From Planctomycetota bacterium (GTDB lineage Bacteria > Planctomycetota > Planctomycetia > Pirellulales > PALSA-1355), in the NCBI GenBank assembly GCA_003389325.1, contig QQVE01000054.1, positions 1-64,000 of the forward strand: a stretch of DNA of 64,000 nucleotides. Direction: 5' to 3'. The translations under genes and the position numbers were made by a program. The notes beneath the pieces were generated by a model. The model had not been told where the DNA came from. It ran no database searches and saw only the letters and a program-made list of their open reading frames with translations. This document shows positions 38,128 to 46,178 of the stretch, piece by piece (the stretch's first letter is position 1; each line of letters starts with the position of its first letter).

Positions 38128-39201
38128 ATGCGACGGACAGCCCGAATGCCCATCATTCTGTGCGATCGGCGCCGCTTTCTGCGGTCGGCCGCGGGTGCCG
38201 TCTGCCTGGGGGCGCTGCCTAGGGGTGTGTGGGCCCAGCAAGGCGATCCGGAGAAGACGGCGGTCGATCTGATCACGCCCGAGGCGGCCGAGGCGGCCGA
38301 ACGCGGCTTGAAGTTGCTGGCCGAGCGCCAGGACAAGGACGGCTCGTTTCGTTCCGGCGGTTACAGCCGCAACGTGGCAATCTGCGCGCTGGCGGGCATG
38401 GCCTTCATGTCCGGCGGCAGCACGCCGGGCCGCGGACCGTATGGGTTGCAGGTCAGCCGTGCGGTCGAATACATCCTGGCCAATACGCAGGAAAGCGGCT
38501 TCATCAACATCCCCAACGCCAGCAGCCATGGCCCGATGTACGGCCACGGCTTTGCCACCTTGTTTCTGGCCGAGTGCTACGGCATGACCATGCGTGCCGA
38601 CATTCGCGAGAAGCTGACCAAGGCGGTGAACTTGATCGTCAACACCCAAAACCGCGACGGCGGTTGGCGCTATCAGCCGGTGCGCCGCGACGCCGACATT
38701 TCGGTGACCATCTGCCAGATCATGGCCTTGCGGGCGGCGCGCAACGCCGGGCTGTTCGTGCCCCGCGAAACGGTCGATCGCTGCACCGAGTACGTCAAGC
38801 GCAGCCAGAATCCCGACGGCGGCTTCATGTACATGATCCAGGGAGGGCAAAGCGCGTTTCCCCGCTCGGCCGCCGGCATCGTGGCACTGTATAGTGCCGG
38901 CATCTACTCCGGTCCCGAGATCGACAAGGGCCTCGAATACCTGATGGCCTATCTGCCCGAGGCCGGCAACGTGCATCGCGAGAGCCACTACTTCTACGGT
39001 CACTACTACGCCGTGCAGGCGATGTGGCACGCCGGCGGCAAGCACTGGCGCGAATGGTACCCGGCCGTGCGCGATACGCTCGTGTCTCGGCAGACCGACG
39101 ACGGCTCGTGGACCGATTCGATCTGCACCGAGTACGGCACGGCAATGGCCTGCATCATCTTGCAGATGCCGAACAACTACCTCCCGATCTTCCAGCGCTA
39201 A
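38128..39201 (+). CDS. Tat-exported prenyltransferase/squalene-cyclase-repeat protein
   Basis: A 357-residue protein with a twin-arginine signal (DRRRFLRSAAG, R14-R16) ending at VWA-QQ. The rest is an alpha/alpha barrel of squalene-hopene-cyclase/prenyltransferase type repeats: ERQDKDGSFRSGG, NTQNRDGGWRYQPVR, RSQNPDGGFMYM and SRQTDDGSWTDS are four QxxDGxW-like motifs. The cyclase catalytic DXDD is not seen, so terpene cyclisation is unlikely; such proteins in planctomycetes are of unknown function. It lies 17 bp after the previous gene and abuts the next (TAAATG). Confidence 0.85.
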   Translation: MRRTARMPIILCDRRRFLRSAAGAVCLGALPRGVWAQQGDPEKTAVDLITPEAAEAAERGLKLLAERQDKDGSFRSGGYSRNVAICALAGMAFMSGGSTPGRGPYGLQVSRAVEYILANTQESGFINIPNASSHGPMYGHGFATLFLAECYGMTMRADIREKLTKAVNLIVNTQNRDGGWRYQPVRRDADISVTICQIMALRAARNAGLFVPRETVDRCTEYVKRSQNPDGGFMYMIQGGQSAFPRSAAGIVALYSAGIYSGPEIDKGLEYLMAYLPEAGNVHRESHYFYGHYYAVQAMWHAGGKHWREWYPAVRDTLVSRQTDDGSWTDSICTEYGTAMACIILQMPNNYLPIFQR

Positions 39202-40398
39202 ATGAACGTTCCTGTGCGCCTCGCGTCGTTGCTGTGGATGCTCGTGGCCGCCGTCGCGCAACCCGACGAGGCTCCGCTGGCGGTGCCCGTCGAGGGGGAA
39301 TCGTTTCGCGGCCGACTCGCCGCAGCCGACTCCGCCACGGCCCTGCGGTTCGTCGTCGACGACGCGAAGCGCGAGCTGCCGCTTGCCGACCTGGTCACCT
39401 GGGGCACGTTTGTCGAGCCGGCGCAGGGACCTGTGATTGTGTTTCCCGGCCGCGGTTTGCTGGCGGCCGACGGCGTGCAAATCGTGGCAGAGACCGTCCA
39501 CGCCGAGTCGGCCATTTTCGGCAAGATCGAGTTGCCGTTGGATTTGGTCGCCGGCATCGTTCTGCGGCCGCCACACGATCGGGCCGCCGGCGACAAGCTG
39601 CTGGCGCGCGTGCTCGACCGCGAAGCCCAGAGCGACCGGCTGCTGCTGGACAACGGCGACCTGGTGGCCGGCACCATCGCCAAGCTGGCCCGCGGGAAAG
39701 CCGCGCTGGAGACCGACGCCGGTCCGGTGGAAGTGAAAAGCGATGCGCTGGTCGCCGTGCTGTTCGACCCGTCGCTGGTGAATCGTCCGCGCACCGACGG
39801 CTTGCACACCGTGGTCGGGTTCCGCGACGGCAGCCGTCTGACGGCGCTCGCCATGCACGCCGAGGTCGAGCGCACCCGAATCGAACTGGCCGGCGGCGTG
39901 ACGCTCACCGCGCCGACGTCCGCGATCGTGGCGCTGCAGGTTTTCGGCGGCCGGGTCACGTATCTCTCGGATCTCGAACCGGTCAACTACCGCCATCTGC
40001 CGTACTTGCAGCTTCCCTGGGAATACCAAACCGACCACAGCGTGCGGGGCGCCCAGCTACGGGCCGCCGGGCGGCTCTATCTCAAGGGGCTCGGCATGCA
40101 CAGCCCGTCGCGCATCACCTACGACGTCGCGCCGGGCGATCGCCGCTTCGAGGCCGAGGTAGCCCTGGACGACGAAGTGCGCAAGCGCGGCAGCGTCGTG
40201 TTTCGCGTGTTCGTCGACGACGGCGGCGGAAAGTGGAAACCGGTGGCCGCCACCGAGGTGCTGCGCGGGGGAGACGCCCCGCAGAAGATCTCGGTCGACG
40301 TGGAAAACGCTCGGCGGATCAGCCTGCTGGTCGATTTCGCCGACCGCGGCGACGAGTTGGACCACGCCGACTGGCTCAACGCCCGATTCGTCCGCTGA
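39202..40398 (+). CDS. NPCBM-domain protein
   Basis: A 398-residue exported protein: a short hydrophobic start (LASLLWMLVAAVA) and then beta-rich, non-identified repeats up to about 260. The C-terminal domain is NPCBM-like (novel putative carbohydrate-binding module): LKGLGMHSPSRITYDV, RFEAEVALDDEVRKRGSVVFRVFVDDG, ISLLVDFADRGDELDHADWLNARF. The domain suggests sugar or polysaccharide binding outside the cytoplasm, so the whole cluster may act on the cell envelope. It is the last gene of the block, ending 15 bp from a convergent gene. Confidence 0.82.
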   Translation: MNVPVRLASLLWMLVAAVAQPDEAPLAVPVEGESFRGRLAAADSATALRFVVDDAKRELPLADLVTWGTFVEPAQGPVIVFPGRGLLAADGVQIVAETVHAESAIFGKIELPLDLVAGIVLRPPHDRAAGDKLLARVLDREAQSDRLLLDNGDLVAGTIAKLARGKAALETDAGPVEVKSDALVAVLFDPSLVNRPRTDGLHTVVGFRDGSRLTALAMHAEVERTRIELAGGVTLTAPTSAIVALQVFGGRVTYLSDLEPVNYRHLPYLQLPWEYQTDHSVRGAQLRAAGRLYLKGLGMHSPSRITYDVAPGDRRFEAEVALDDEVRKRGSVVFRVFVDDGGGKWKPVAATEVLRGGDAPQKISVDVENARRISLLVDFADRGDELDHADWLNARFVR

Positions 40399-40413
40399 CG
40401 CGAAGGATAGGCG

Positions 40414-41619
40414 TCACGCGCCGAACTTCGTCAGCCGGCCGGCATTCGCCAGCGCCAGCGGCATCAGGTACTTGGCCTCGAACTGCCCCAGCCCGCCGGC
40501 AATCGCTTCGTTCTCGCCGAACGACGTGCAGCGGTCCGTCCGACACACCTTCGACACCAGCACCATCGGCACGGGATGCCAACTGTGGCTCTTCAAAAGC
40601 GCCGGCGTGCTGTGATCGCCGGTGACGATCAACACCGTGGGATCGAGTCCCGTCACGCGCGGTATCACGGCGTCGAGCTCTTCGATCCGCTTTACCTTGG
40701 AGTCGAAATTGCCGTCCTCGCCGGTGCTGTCGGTGTATTTGAAGTGGATGAAGAAGAAGTCGAAGTTGTTCCACTCCTGTTGGAGCACGTCGATCTGCTC
40801 GCCGAGCGTCTGGGCCTGGCCGACGATGTCCATCCCCACCAGCCGGGCGAGCCCCTTGTACATCGGATAGACTGCGATCGCGGCGGCCTTCAGCCCGTAC
40901 ACTTCTTCGTAGCTGGGCAGGTCGGGCTTGCGAGCGAAGCCGCGCAGCGTGAGGCCGTTGGCCTGCTTCTCGTCGGCCAGCAGCTTGCAGGCCTGCGAGA
41001 CGAAGTCGGCGGCGACTTCGGCGGTGCGCTGGCTTTCGGCGTTTGCTGCCTTGGGCTTCAGCGGCGGTACGCCCGTGGCCTGGGGATCGGTGTCTTCGAC
41101 GTGGCCCCCCAATCCGTCGCCGCGGAAAACGGCCACGAAGCGATGTTCTTTGACCGGTTCGACGAACACTTCAATGCCGGGAATCTTCACTTCGCGCAGC
41201 CGCTCGGCCAGGGGCGCGCTCTTTTCGGTGGCAATGCGTCCGGCGCGGCGGTCGCTGATTTTGCCCGCGGCATCCAGCGTGCAGAAGTTGCCGCGCACGG
41301 CGACGTCGCGATCGGTGAGATGAAAGCCGATGCCGGTGGCCTCAAGCGCCCCGCGGCCGATGCGATAGGTCAGCGGATCGTAACCGAACAGGCCCAGGTG
41401 TCCCGGTCCGCTCCCCGGCGTGATGCCCGGCTTGACCGGAATGCTGCCGCCCAGGATGCCGCGTACGGCCAGCTCGTCGAGATTCGGCGTGGCGGCGGTT
41501 TCCAGCGGCGTCTTGCCGCCCGGCTCCAGCGGCAAGTCTCCCAGGCCATCGGCAACCAAGAGCACGATCTTGGAGTCGCTTGGCACCTTCAGCTCGCGGG
41601 TCAATTCGTGCATGTCCAT
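40414..41619 (-). CDS. apgM: 2,3-bisphosphoglycerate-independent phosphoglycerate mutase, archaeal (ApgM) type
   Basis: A 401-residue glycolytic enzyme interconverting 3- and 2-phosphoglycerate, of the alkaline-phosphatase fold. The start IVLLVADGLGDLP carries the first metal aspartate. PLETAATPNLDELAVRGILG, then PGSGPGHLGLFGYDP, with the likely nucleophilic serine region, are typical of ApgM. FFFIHFKYTDSTGEDGN and VTGDHSTPA supply further metal ligands. The ATG at 41619 gives MDMHELTRELK; a frame from 41718 exists but adds an unlikely basic tail. Divergent from the phosphoglucose isomerase gene across a 220-bp intergenic region, so two glycolytic genes share it. Confidence 0.93.
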   Translation of the reverse strand: MDMHELTRELKVPSDSKIVLLVADGLGDLPLEPGGKTPLETAATPNLDELAVRGILGGSIPVKPGITPGSGPGHLGLFGYDPLTYRIGRGALEATGIGFHLTDRDVAVRGNFCTLDAAGKISDRRAGRIATEKSAPLAERLREVKIPGIEVFVEPVKEHRFVAVFRGDGLGGHVEDTDPQATGVPPLKPKAANAESQRTAEVAADFVSQACKLLADEKQANGLTLRGFARKPDLPSYEEVYGLKAAAIAVYPMYKGLARLVGMDIVGQAQTLGEQIDVLQQEWNNFDFFFIHFKYTDSTGEDGNFDSKVKRIEELDAVIPRVTGLDPTVLIVTGDHSTPALLKSHSWHPVPMVLVSKVCRTDRCTSFGENEAIAGGLGQFEAKYLMPLALANAGRLTKFGA

Positions 41620-41839
41620 CCGTAGGGTTCCCGTGGTTGCTCGTCGCGCGCCGAAAGTTCGATCGAAGTGGGATCGATCACCACTGTGGTAACATAAACC
41701 AGCCTGCGGAGAAGACAAGAGGAAGCGTGCATGCAGCAGAGGGCATGCCGTGCGATGCGGCTCTCCCCTTGGCAGCGCTCTCGGGTACCTGTATCCTCAG
41801 GCTGAAGAGGGTGCTCGCCGCGGCGATTCAGGATCCATT

Positions 41840-43261
41840 ATGACGAGCCAAGCGATCACGCCGCTGGAGTACGATACTTCCGGCGTGATGATCCCCGAGA
41901 CGGGTCTGGCGCCCGAGGACCTGGCGCAACTGGGGCCCGAGCTGGAACGGGCTCGCGACGAGGTGCTGGCCAGCTCCGACGCGTGGAGCGCCGGCGGCGA
42001 GCCTCCGCCCGATCAGGAGCCGCTCGAGCCGGGGTTTATCGATCTGCCGGGCAAGTTGCTGGCCGAGTATCGCGAGTCGCGCGCGACCAGCCAGTTGGGC
42101 GCCATTCTGGCCACGGCCAAAAAGCTTTCGAGCCTGACCGACCGCATCGTCGTGCTGGGCATCGGCGGCTCGTACATGGGCAGCCGCGCGCTGTTCAAGA
42201 GCTGCTGCCATCCGTACTTCAACGAGCTGAGCCGGGCCGAGCGGGGCAGCCATCCGCGGATGTACTTCGCCGGCAACAATCTCGACAACGACGCCACGCA
42301 GGGGCTGCTCGACCTGCTGGGCGACAAGCCGACCCGCGACGTCGACGGCCGCTGGGGCATCGTGGCGGTGAGCAAGAGCGGCGACACGCTCGAGACGGCC
42401 GTGGCCCTGCGGCAACTGCTCGACGTGCTGCGTGCCGCCTGCGACGACGACATGGAGCTGGTGGCCGACCTGGTCGTGCCGGTCACGGGCACTTCGGGAC
42501 GGCTATTCGAAACGGCTAAGGCGCTGGGTTGTGAAGACATCTTTCCGATTTCCGAAGGCGTCAGCGGGCGATATTCGGTGATGTCGGCCGTGGGCCTGCT
42601 GCCGGCCTCGATCATGGGGCTCGACGCGCCGCGGTTGCTCGAGGGCGCGCTGGCGATGACCGAGCACTTTCGCACGGCTCCGCCTGAAGAAAACATCGTG
42701 CTGCGCTACGCAGGTGTATGCCACCTGATGGAAACCATGCGCAGCGTGACGATTCGCGTGCTATCGCTGTGGAGCGACGCGCTCGAGGCCACCGGAGCCT
42801 GGCACGACCAGCTCGTCTCGGAAAGCCTGGGCAAAGCCGGCCAGGGACCGACGACCTTGTCGGTGGTGCCGGCGCGCGATCTGCATTGCCGCGGTCAGCA
42901 GCACTGGCAAGGAAAACGCGATAAGCTGATCACGAACGTCGTGGTAGACGCGGCCCGCCGCGATCGGCTGCCGGTGGGCAGCTCGGACCTGGACGAGGAC
43001 GACCTCAACGCGCTGGCCAAGAAGACGCTTTCCGACTTGATGGCCGCCGCCTTTACCGCGACAAAAGAGTGCTACGCGGCCGACGGGCGGCCCACGGCCG
43101 ACCTGCACCTGCCGCGGCTCGACGAGGCCGCCATGGGACAGTTCTTCCAGATGATGATGCTGGCCACTGTCGTCGAAGGGCGGCTCAAGGGCATCAATCC
43201 CTACGGGCAGCCGGGGCTGGAAGCCTTCAAGCAGCGGCTGGCCGACGTGCTGAAAAAGTAA
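41840..43261 (+). CDS. pgi: Glucose-6-phosphate isomerase
   Basis: A 473-residue enzyme converting glucose 6-phosphate to fructose 6-phosphate. IVVLGIGGSYMGSRALFKS and GIVAVSKSGDTLETAVALRQL are the two sugar-isomerase phosphate-binding segments. GRYSVMSAVGLLPASIMGLD and ESLGKAGQGPTTLSVVPARDLH carry the catalytic region; HCRGQQHWQGKRDKLITN follows. The ATG at 41840 matches the usual N-terminus; a longer frame from 41750 adds unconserved residues. It is shorter than the 550-residue enterobacterial enzyme but within the family's range. Confidence 0.93.
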   Translation: MTSQAITPLEYDTSGVMIPETGLAPEDLAQLGPELERARDEVLASSDAWSAGGEPPPDQEPLEPGFIDLPGKLLAEYRESRATSQLGAILATAKKLSSLTDRIVVLGIGGSYMGSRALFKSCCHPYFNELSRAERGSHPRMYFAGNNLDNDATQGLLDLLGDKPTRDVDGRWGIVAVSKSGDTLETAVALRQLLDVLRAACDDDMELVADLVVPVTGTSGRLFETAKALGCEDIFPISEGVSGRYSVMSAVGLLPASIMGLDAPRLLEGALAMTEHFRTAPPEENIVLRYAGVCHLMETMRSVTIRVLSLWSDALEATGAWHDQLVSESLGKAGQGPTTLSVVPARDLHCRGQQHWQGKRDKLITNVVVDAARRDRLPVGSSDLDEDDLNALAKKTLSDLMAAAFTATKECYAADGRPTADLHLPRLDEAAMGQFFQMMMLATVVEGRLKGINPYGQPGLEAFKQRLADVLKK

Positions 43262-43296
43262 ATCGCGGACTGACTCATTCAACGAAAGGACGACTC

Positions 43297-43980
43297 ATGC
43301 CAACGACAATGCGCTGGCTGGGCCACGGCAGTTGGTCGTTGGAAACCGGCGGCCACAAGGTCCTGCTCGATCCGTTCCTGGACGATTCTCCCTCGGCACC
43401 GTGCAAGGCCGCGGACGTCGAGGCCGAATTCGTGCTGGTGTCGCACGGCCACTTCGACCACGTGGCCGATGCCGCGTCGATCGCCACGCGCTGCGACGCC
43501 ACCGTCGTGTCGAACTTCGAAGTCTGCGAGTGGCTGCAGAAGAAAGGCGTGAAAAGCGCGCAGCCGATGAACCTGGGAGGCGGCATCGATCTGCCGTTCG
43601 GGCGCGTGCAGCTCACGCTCGCACACCACAGCTCGGTGATGCCCGACGGCGCGTACGGCGGCAATCCGGGCGGTTTCCTGCTCACGCTGGACGACGGCAA
43701 GATCTACTTCGCCTGCGACACGGCCTTGTTCTACGACATGAAACTGATCGGGGCCGCGGGGATCGATCTGGCCGTGTTGCCGATCGGCGATCGGTTCACC
43801 ATGGGCCCGGCCGACGCGGTCGAGGCGGTGAAGCTGATCGGGCCCAAACGCGTGCTGCCGGCGCACTACAACACCTGGCCGCCGATCGAACAGGACGCCC
43901 AGGCGTGGGCCGCGCGGGTGAAAGCCGAAACCAAGGCCGAGCCGCTGGTGATCGAGCCGGGAGCGACAGTGACGCTGTAG
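43297..43980 (+). CDS. UPF0173-type metal-dependent hydrolase (metallo-beta-lactamase fold)
   Basis: A 227-residue cytoplasmic protein of the YtkL/UPF0173 group. MRWLGHGSWSLETGGHKVLLDPFL is the family start. SHGHFDH provides HxHxDH metal ligands, and AHHSSVMPDG, CDTALFYDMKLI and PAHYNTWPPIEQD supply the rest of the binuclear site. Substrate unknown. AAAGGA lies 6 nt before the ATG at 43297. It follows pgi by 35 bp and is probably in its operon. Confidence 0.92.
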   Translation: MPTTMRWLGHGSWSLETGGHKVLLDPFLDDSPSAPCKAADVEAEFVLVSHGHFDHVADAASIATRCDATVVSNFEVCEWLQKKGVKSAQPMNLGGGIDLPFGRVQLTLAHHSSVMPDGAYGGNPGGFLLTLDDGKIYFACDTALFYDMKLIGAAGIDLAVLPIGDRFTMGPADAVEAVKLIGPKRVLPAHYNTWPPIEQDAQAWAARVKAETKAEPLVIEPGATVTL

Positions 43981-43997
43981 CCGAATGCTGCCGAAGC

Positions 43998-44312
43998 CTA
44001 CTCCGGCACGCGAACCTGGATTTCGTCCCCCTCGACGCGCACTTCGAAGGCGTCGGTCTTGATGCGGGGGTTGTCGCACCAGGTACCGTCGGAGGTGCGA
44101 AACCGCCAGGCGTGCCAAGGGCAGGTCACCACGCCGTCTTCCAGGTGGCCGTCGGCCAGCGAAGCGCCCATGTGCGGGCAGAGGTCGTTGATCGCCTCGT
44201 AGCGGCCCTCGCCCAGGTTGAACACGGCCACCAGCTTGTCGCCCACGGGAAACGCGGCGCCCGAGCCTTCGGGAATGGCGCCGACTTTGGCTACGGTCAC
44301 GAACTCGGGCAT
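43998..44312 (-). CDS. Rieske-type [2Fe-2S] ferredoxin
   Basis: A 104-residue soluble Rieske protein similar to NirD or dioxygenase ferredoxins. Cluster ligands lie in CPHMGA and CPWHAWRF. There is no signal or TM segment and no disulfide cysteine pair, unlike the respiratory Rieske protein in this window. It is a likely electron donor to an oxygenase or reductase not encoded nearby. The small lipoprotein gene lies 41 bp upstream on the same strand. Confidence 0.9.
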   Translation of the reverse strand: MPEFVTVAKVGAIPEGSGAAFPVGDKLVAVFNLGEGRYEAINDLCPHMGASLADGHLEDGVVTCPWHAWRFRTSDGTWCDNPRIKTDAFEVRVEGDEIQVRVPE

Positions 44313-44353
44313 GGGCTATAAAAAAACTTCGAGGTGTCGTACGCGGCCGAGCG

Positions 44354-44965
44354 CTACTTGGCCGGGTGTCGGATCATCAGTTTTTCGGTGGCGGGGTCGT
44401 AGAAGTACTCCTCGCCCTGCGGCAGCTCGGGCAACTGCACGCCGTTCTCCTTGATGATCACGTTCATAAACTCTTCGTGCGTGGCAGGTCCTTTGTTGTC
44501 GTGGCCCGCCTTGTAAATCTTCATCGCGTTGGGAATCTGCACCTCGAAGGCGAGTCGGTCGAGCGTGCGAAAGTACGTCTCCACCGGAGTGGTGACGATC
44601 CCGGGCCCGCCGTAGTCCTGACCCTTGGTGCCCACCCCCACCTGAGCTTCTGAAGTCGTTGCCGCGGAAGCCGGTGAGCTGGCCGTATCGGTGGGCATCG
44701 GTGCCGTCGGTGTTTGAGCGGACGCAGGCGCTGTTCCCGCCGGCGCGGAGGTCGTAGCCGTGGGCAACGATGTCGGGGGCGTGGCAGCGGCGCCCGCATC
44801 GGCGGGTGCTGCGCCGGTGGCATCGCCGGGGGCGGCCGGGGCAGGGGGCTCCGGTGCTCCAAAGTTCGCGTCGTCGGAGGCGGCCGGCGTTTCCGACACG
44901 GCGCCTTCGCAACCCGCGACGACGCTGATCGCCGCGATCGTCAATGCGCTAACGATGAGTCTCAT
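44354..44965 (-). CDS. Lipoprotein of unknown function
   Basis: A 203-residue lipoprotein with lipobox VVAGC19. About 90 residues of Ala/Pro/Thr-rich linker follow. The C-terminal ~90 residues look folded: TPVETYFRTLDRLAFEVQIPNAMKIYKAGHDNKGPATHEEFMNVIIKENGVQLPELPQGEEYFYDPATEKLMIRHPAK. The FYDPATxxLMI ending and the EEFxxxIIKENGIxLPxL stretch resemble small conserved proteins of planctomycetes, but I cannot name a family. Confidence 0.72.
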   Translation of the reverse strand: MRLIVSALTIAAISVVAGCEGAVSETPAASDDANFGAPEPPAPAAPGDATGAAPADAGAAATPPTSLPTATTSAPAGTAPASAQTPTAPMPTDTASSPASAATTSEAQVGVGTKGQDYGGPGIVTTPVETYFRTLDRLAFEVQIPNAMKIYKAGHDNKGPATHEEFMNVIIKENGVQLPELPQGEEYFYDPATEKLMIRHPAK

Positions 44966-45101
44966 GGCTGCTCCTGTTCGCTCTGTTCCGCTGCCCTAAC
45001 AAACCGTTGAAGTAAGCCATCCTGGCCGACTTCAACCTCGCCAAGTGCGGAGCACAGCTCCGCACGGAAGCGCAAAACAACGACTTGCGTCGTCACTTTG
45101 A

Positions 45102-45119
45102 GATCGCATCCATGCGATC
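45102..45119. repeat. Perfect 8-bp inverted repeat beside the surE hairpin
   Basis: GATCGCAT and ATGCGATC flank a 2-nt centre. It lies directly downstream (minus strand) of the longer hairpin at 45121-45151 and may be part of the same terminator region. Confidence 0.5.
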
Positions 45120-45120
45120 A

Positions 45121-45151
45121 AGCAGCCTGTCGAATACTTCGACAGGCTGCT
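45121..45151 (-). terminator. 14-bp perfect hairpin at the end of surE
   Basis: AGCAGCCTGTCGAA and TTCGACAGGCTGCT are perfect complements around a 3-nt loop. The arm includes two bases of the surE stop codon. Only a short T-poor stretch follows, so it is terminator-like or a 3' mRNA stabiliser. It may also be a copy of a dispersed genomic repeat. Confidence 0.6.
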
Positions 45152-45932
45152 AACGCACGATCTTTCGCCGCGAAAGGTCGAAGTTCCACTGCTCCATTTC
45201 CGCCAATACGCTGCGCTTGGTCAAGTCAAAATCGAGCGGGGTCAGCGTCATGTTTCCCTGTCCCAGGGCCAAGACGTCGCTAATCGCTTCGCCTTCGTGG
45301 GCCACGGGGTCCGACAGGGCCCAAAAATAGCTGCGCCCGCGGGGATCGATCCGCTTTTCGTACTGCTCGCTGCTGCGCGAAAGGCCCATCGGCACGACCT
45401 TGAGCGTGGGCTCGTTTTCGGTCAGCGCCGAGGTGGGAATGTTCAAGTTGTACAATTGCGGCGCCGCGGACTTGCGCTCGAGGATCTGCTCGATCACGCC
45501 CCGGGCCAGCACGGCCGCCTTGTCGAACTCGGCATGCTCGTCCCACTCGAGCGACACGGCGACGCTGGTGATGCCGAAAAACGCCCCCTCGATCGCCGCG
45601 GCCACGGTGCCCGAATAGAGCACGTTGATCCCGACGTTCAGTCCGCTGTTGATGCCGCTGACAACCAGATCGGGCAGCCGGGGGCAAAACTCGAAAATGC
45701 CGACCTTCACGCTGTCGGCCGGGCTCCCCTCGACGGCCCAGCCGCGCCGCTGGCGGGCTTCGAAGATCTCCTTCACCACCAGAGGACTCAGGTAGGTGAT
45801 CGAGTGCCCCACGCCGCTCTGTTCGGTGGCCGGGGCGACGACGTACACGTCGCCCAGCCGCTCCAGCTCGCGCTCCATGGCCGCCAGGCCGGGGGCGTAG
45901 ATGCCGTCGTCGTTGGTCAGCAGAATCAGCAC
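45150..45932 (-). CDS. surE: 5'-nucleotidase SurE
   Basis: A 260-residue survival protein SurE, a divalent-metal phosphatase acting on nucleoside 5'-monophosphates. LTNDDGIYAPGL carries the metal-binding Asp-Asp pair. EQSGVGHSITY has the metal-ligand serine, and VSGINSGLNVG the asparagine. PADSVKVGI and SGTVAAAIEGAFFGITSVAVSL are also typical. The start codon is GTG at 45932. The gene is divergent from guaA and ends in a strong hairpin. Confidence 0.94.
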   Translation of the reverse strand: MLILLTNDDGIYAPGLAAMERELERLGDVYVVAPATEQSGVGHSITYLSPLVVKEIFEARQRRGWAVEGSPADSVKVGIFEFCPRLPDLVVSGINSGLNVGINVLYSGTVAAAIEGAFFGITSVAVSLEWDEHAEFDKAAVLARGVIEQILERKSAAPQLYNLNIPTSALTENEPTLKVVPMGLSRSSEQYEKRIDPRGRSYFWALSDPVAHEGEAISDVLALGQGNMTLTPLDFDLTKRSVLAEMEQWNFDLSRRKIVR

Positions 45933-46053
45933 GTCGATCCGTGTGCGGTTGTGGCGTGTGTGCGTGGTGAGGGGATGCCTGGCGGGGCAGGGCGGGCGAG
46001 CCCAGTATACCGCCGACCCCCGCAGGCCGGCAATCGGCGGCCCGCGCGGCCCC

Positions 46054-46082
46054 TAGCCACCCGGGTCGCCAGTCCCTATAAT
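46054..46082 (+). promoter_or_regulatory. Sigma70-like promoter of guaA
   Basis: TAGCCA (46054-46059, four of six) and a perfect TATAAT (46077-46082) with 17-bp spacing. Transcription would start near 46089, just before the hairpin at 46095-46120. Confidence 0.6.
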
Positions 46083-46094
46083 CGCCCGTTTAAC

Positions 46095-46120
46095 ACCCGT
46101 CGCTGTGCGACGGGTCTTTT
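46095..46120 (+). terminator. Terminator-like hairpin in the guaA leader
   Basis: ACCCGTCG and CGACGGGT form an 8-bp perfect stem with a 5-nt loop, followed by CTTTT. It lies a few nt after the predicted transcription start and upstream of the guaA coding region. It could act as an attenuator or 5' stabilising hairpin. I find no purine riboswitch consensus around it. Confidence 0.5.
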
Positions 46121-46178
46121 CGTTTCCCTGGCCAGCGCGGGGTGAACGCGAAGCGTAGTGGGAAAGGATTGCGCGAGC

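Noticed and set aside
38128-39201. Squalene-hopene cyclase or terpene synthase call
   Set aside because: The QxxDGxW-like repeats are present but the catalytic DXDD motif was not seen and the protein is half the usual cyclase length, so only the fold is claimed.
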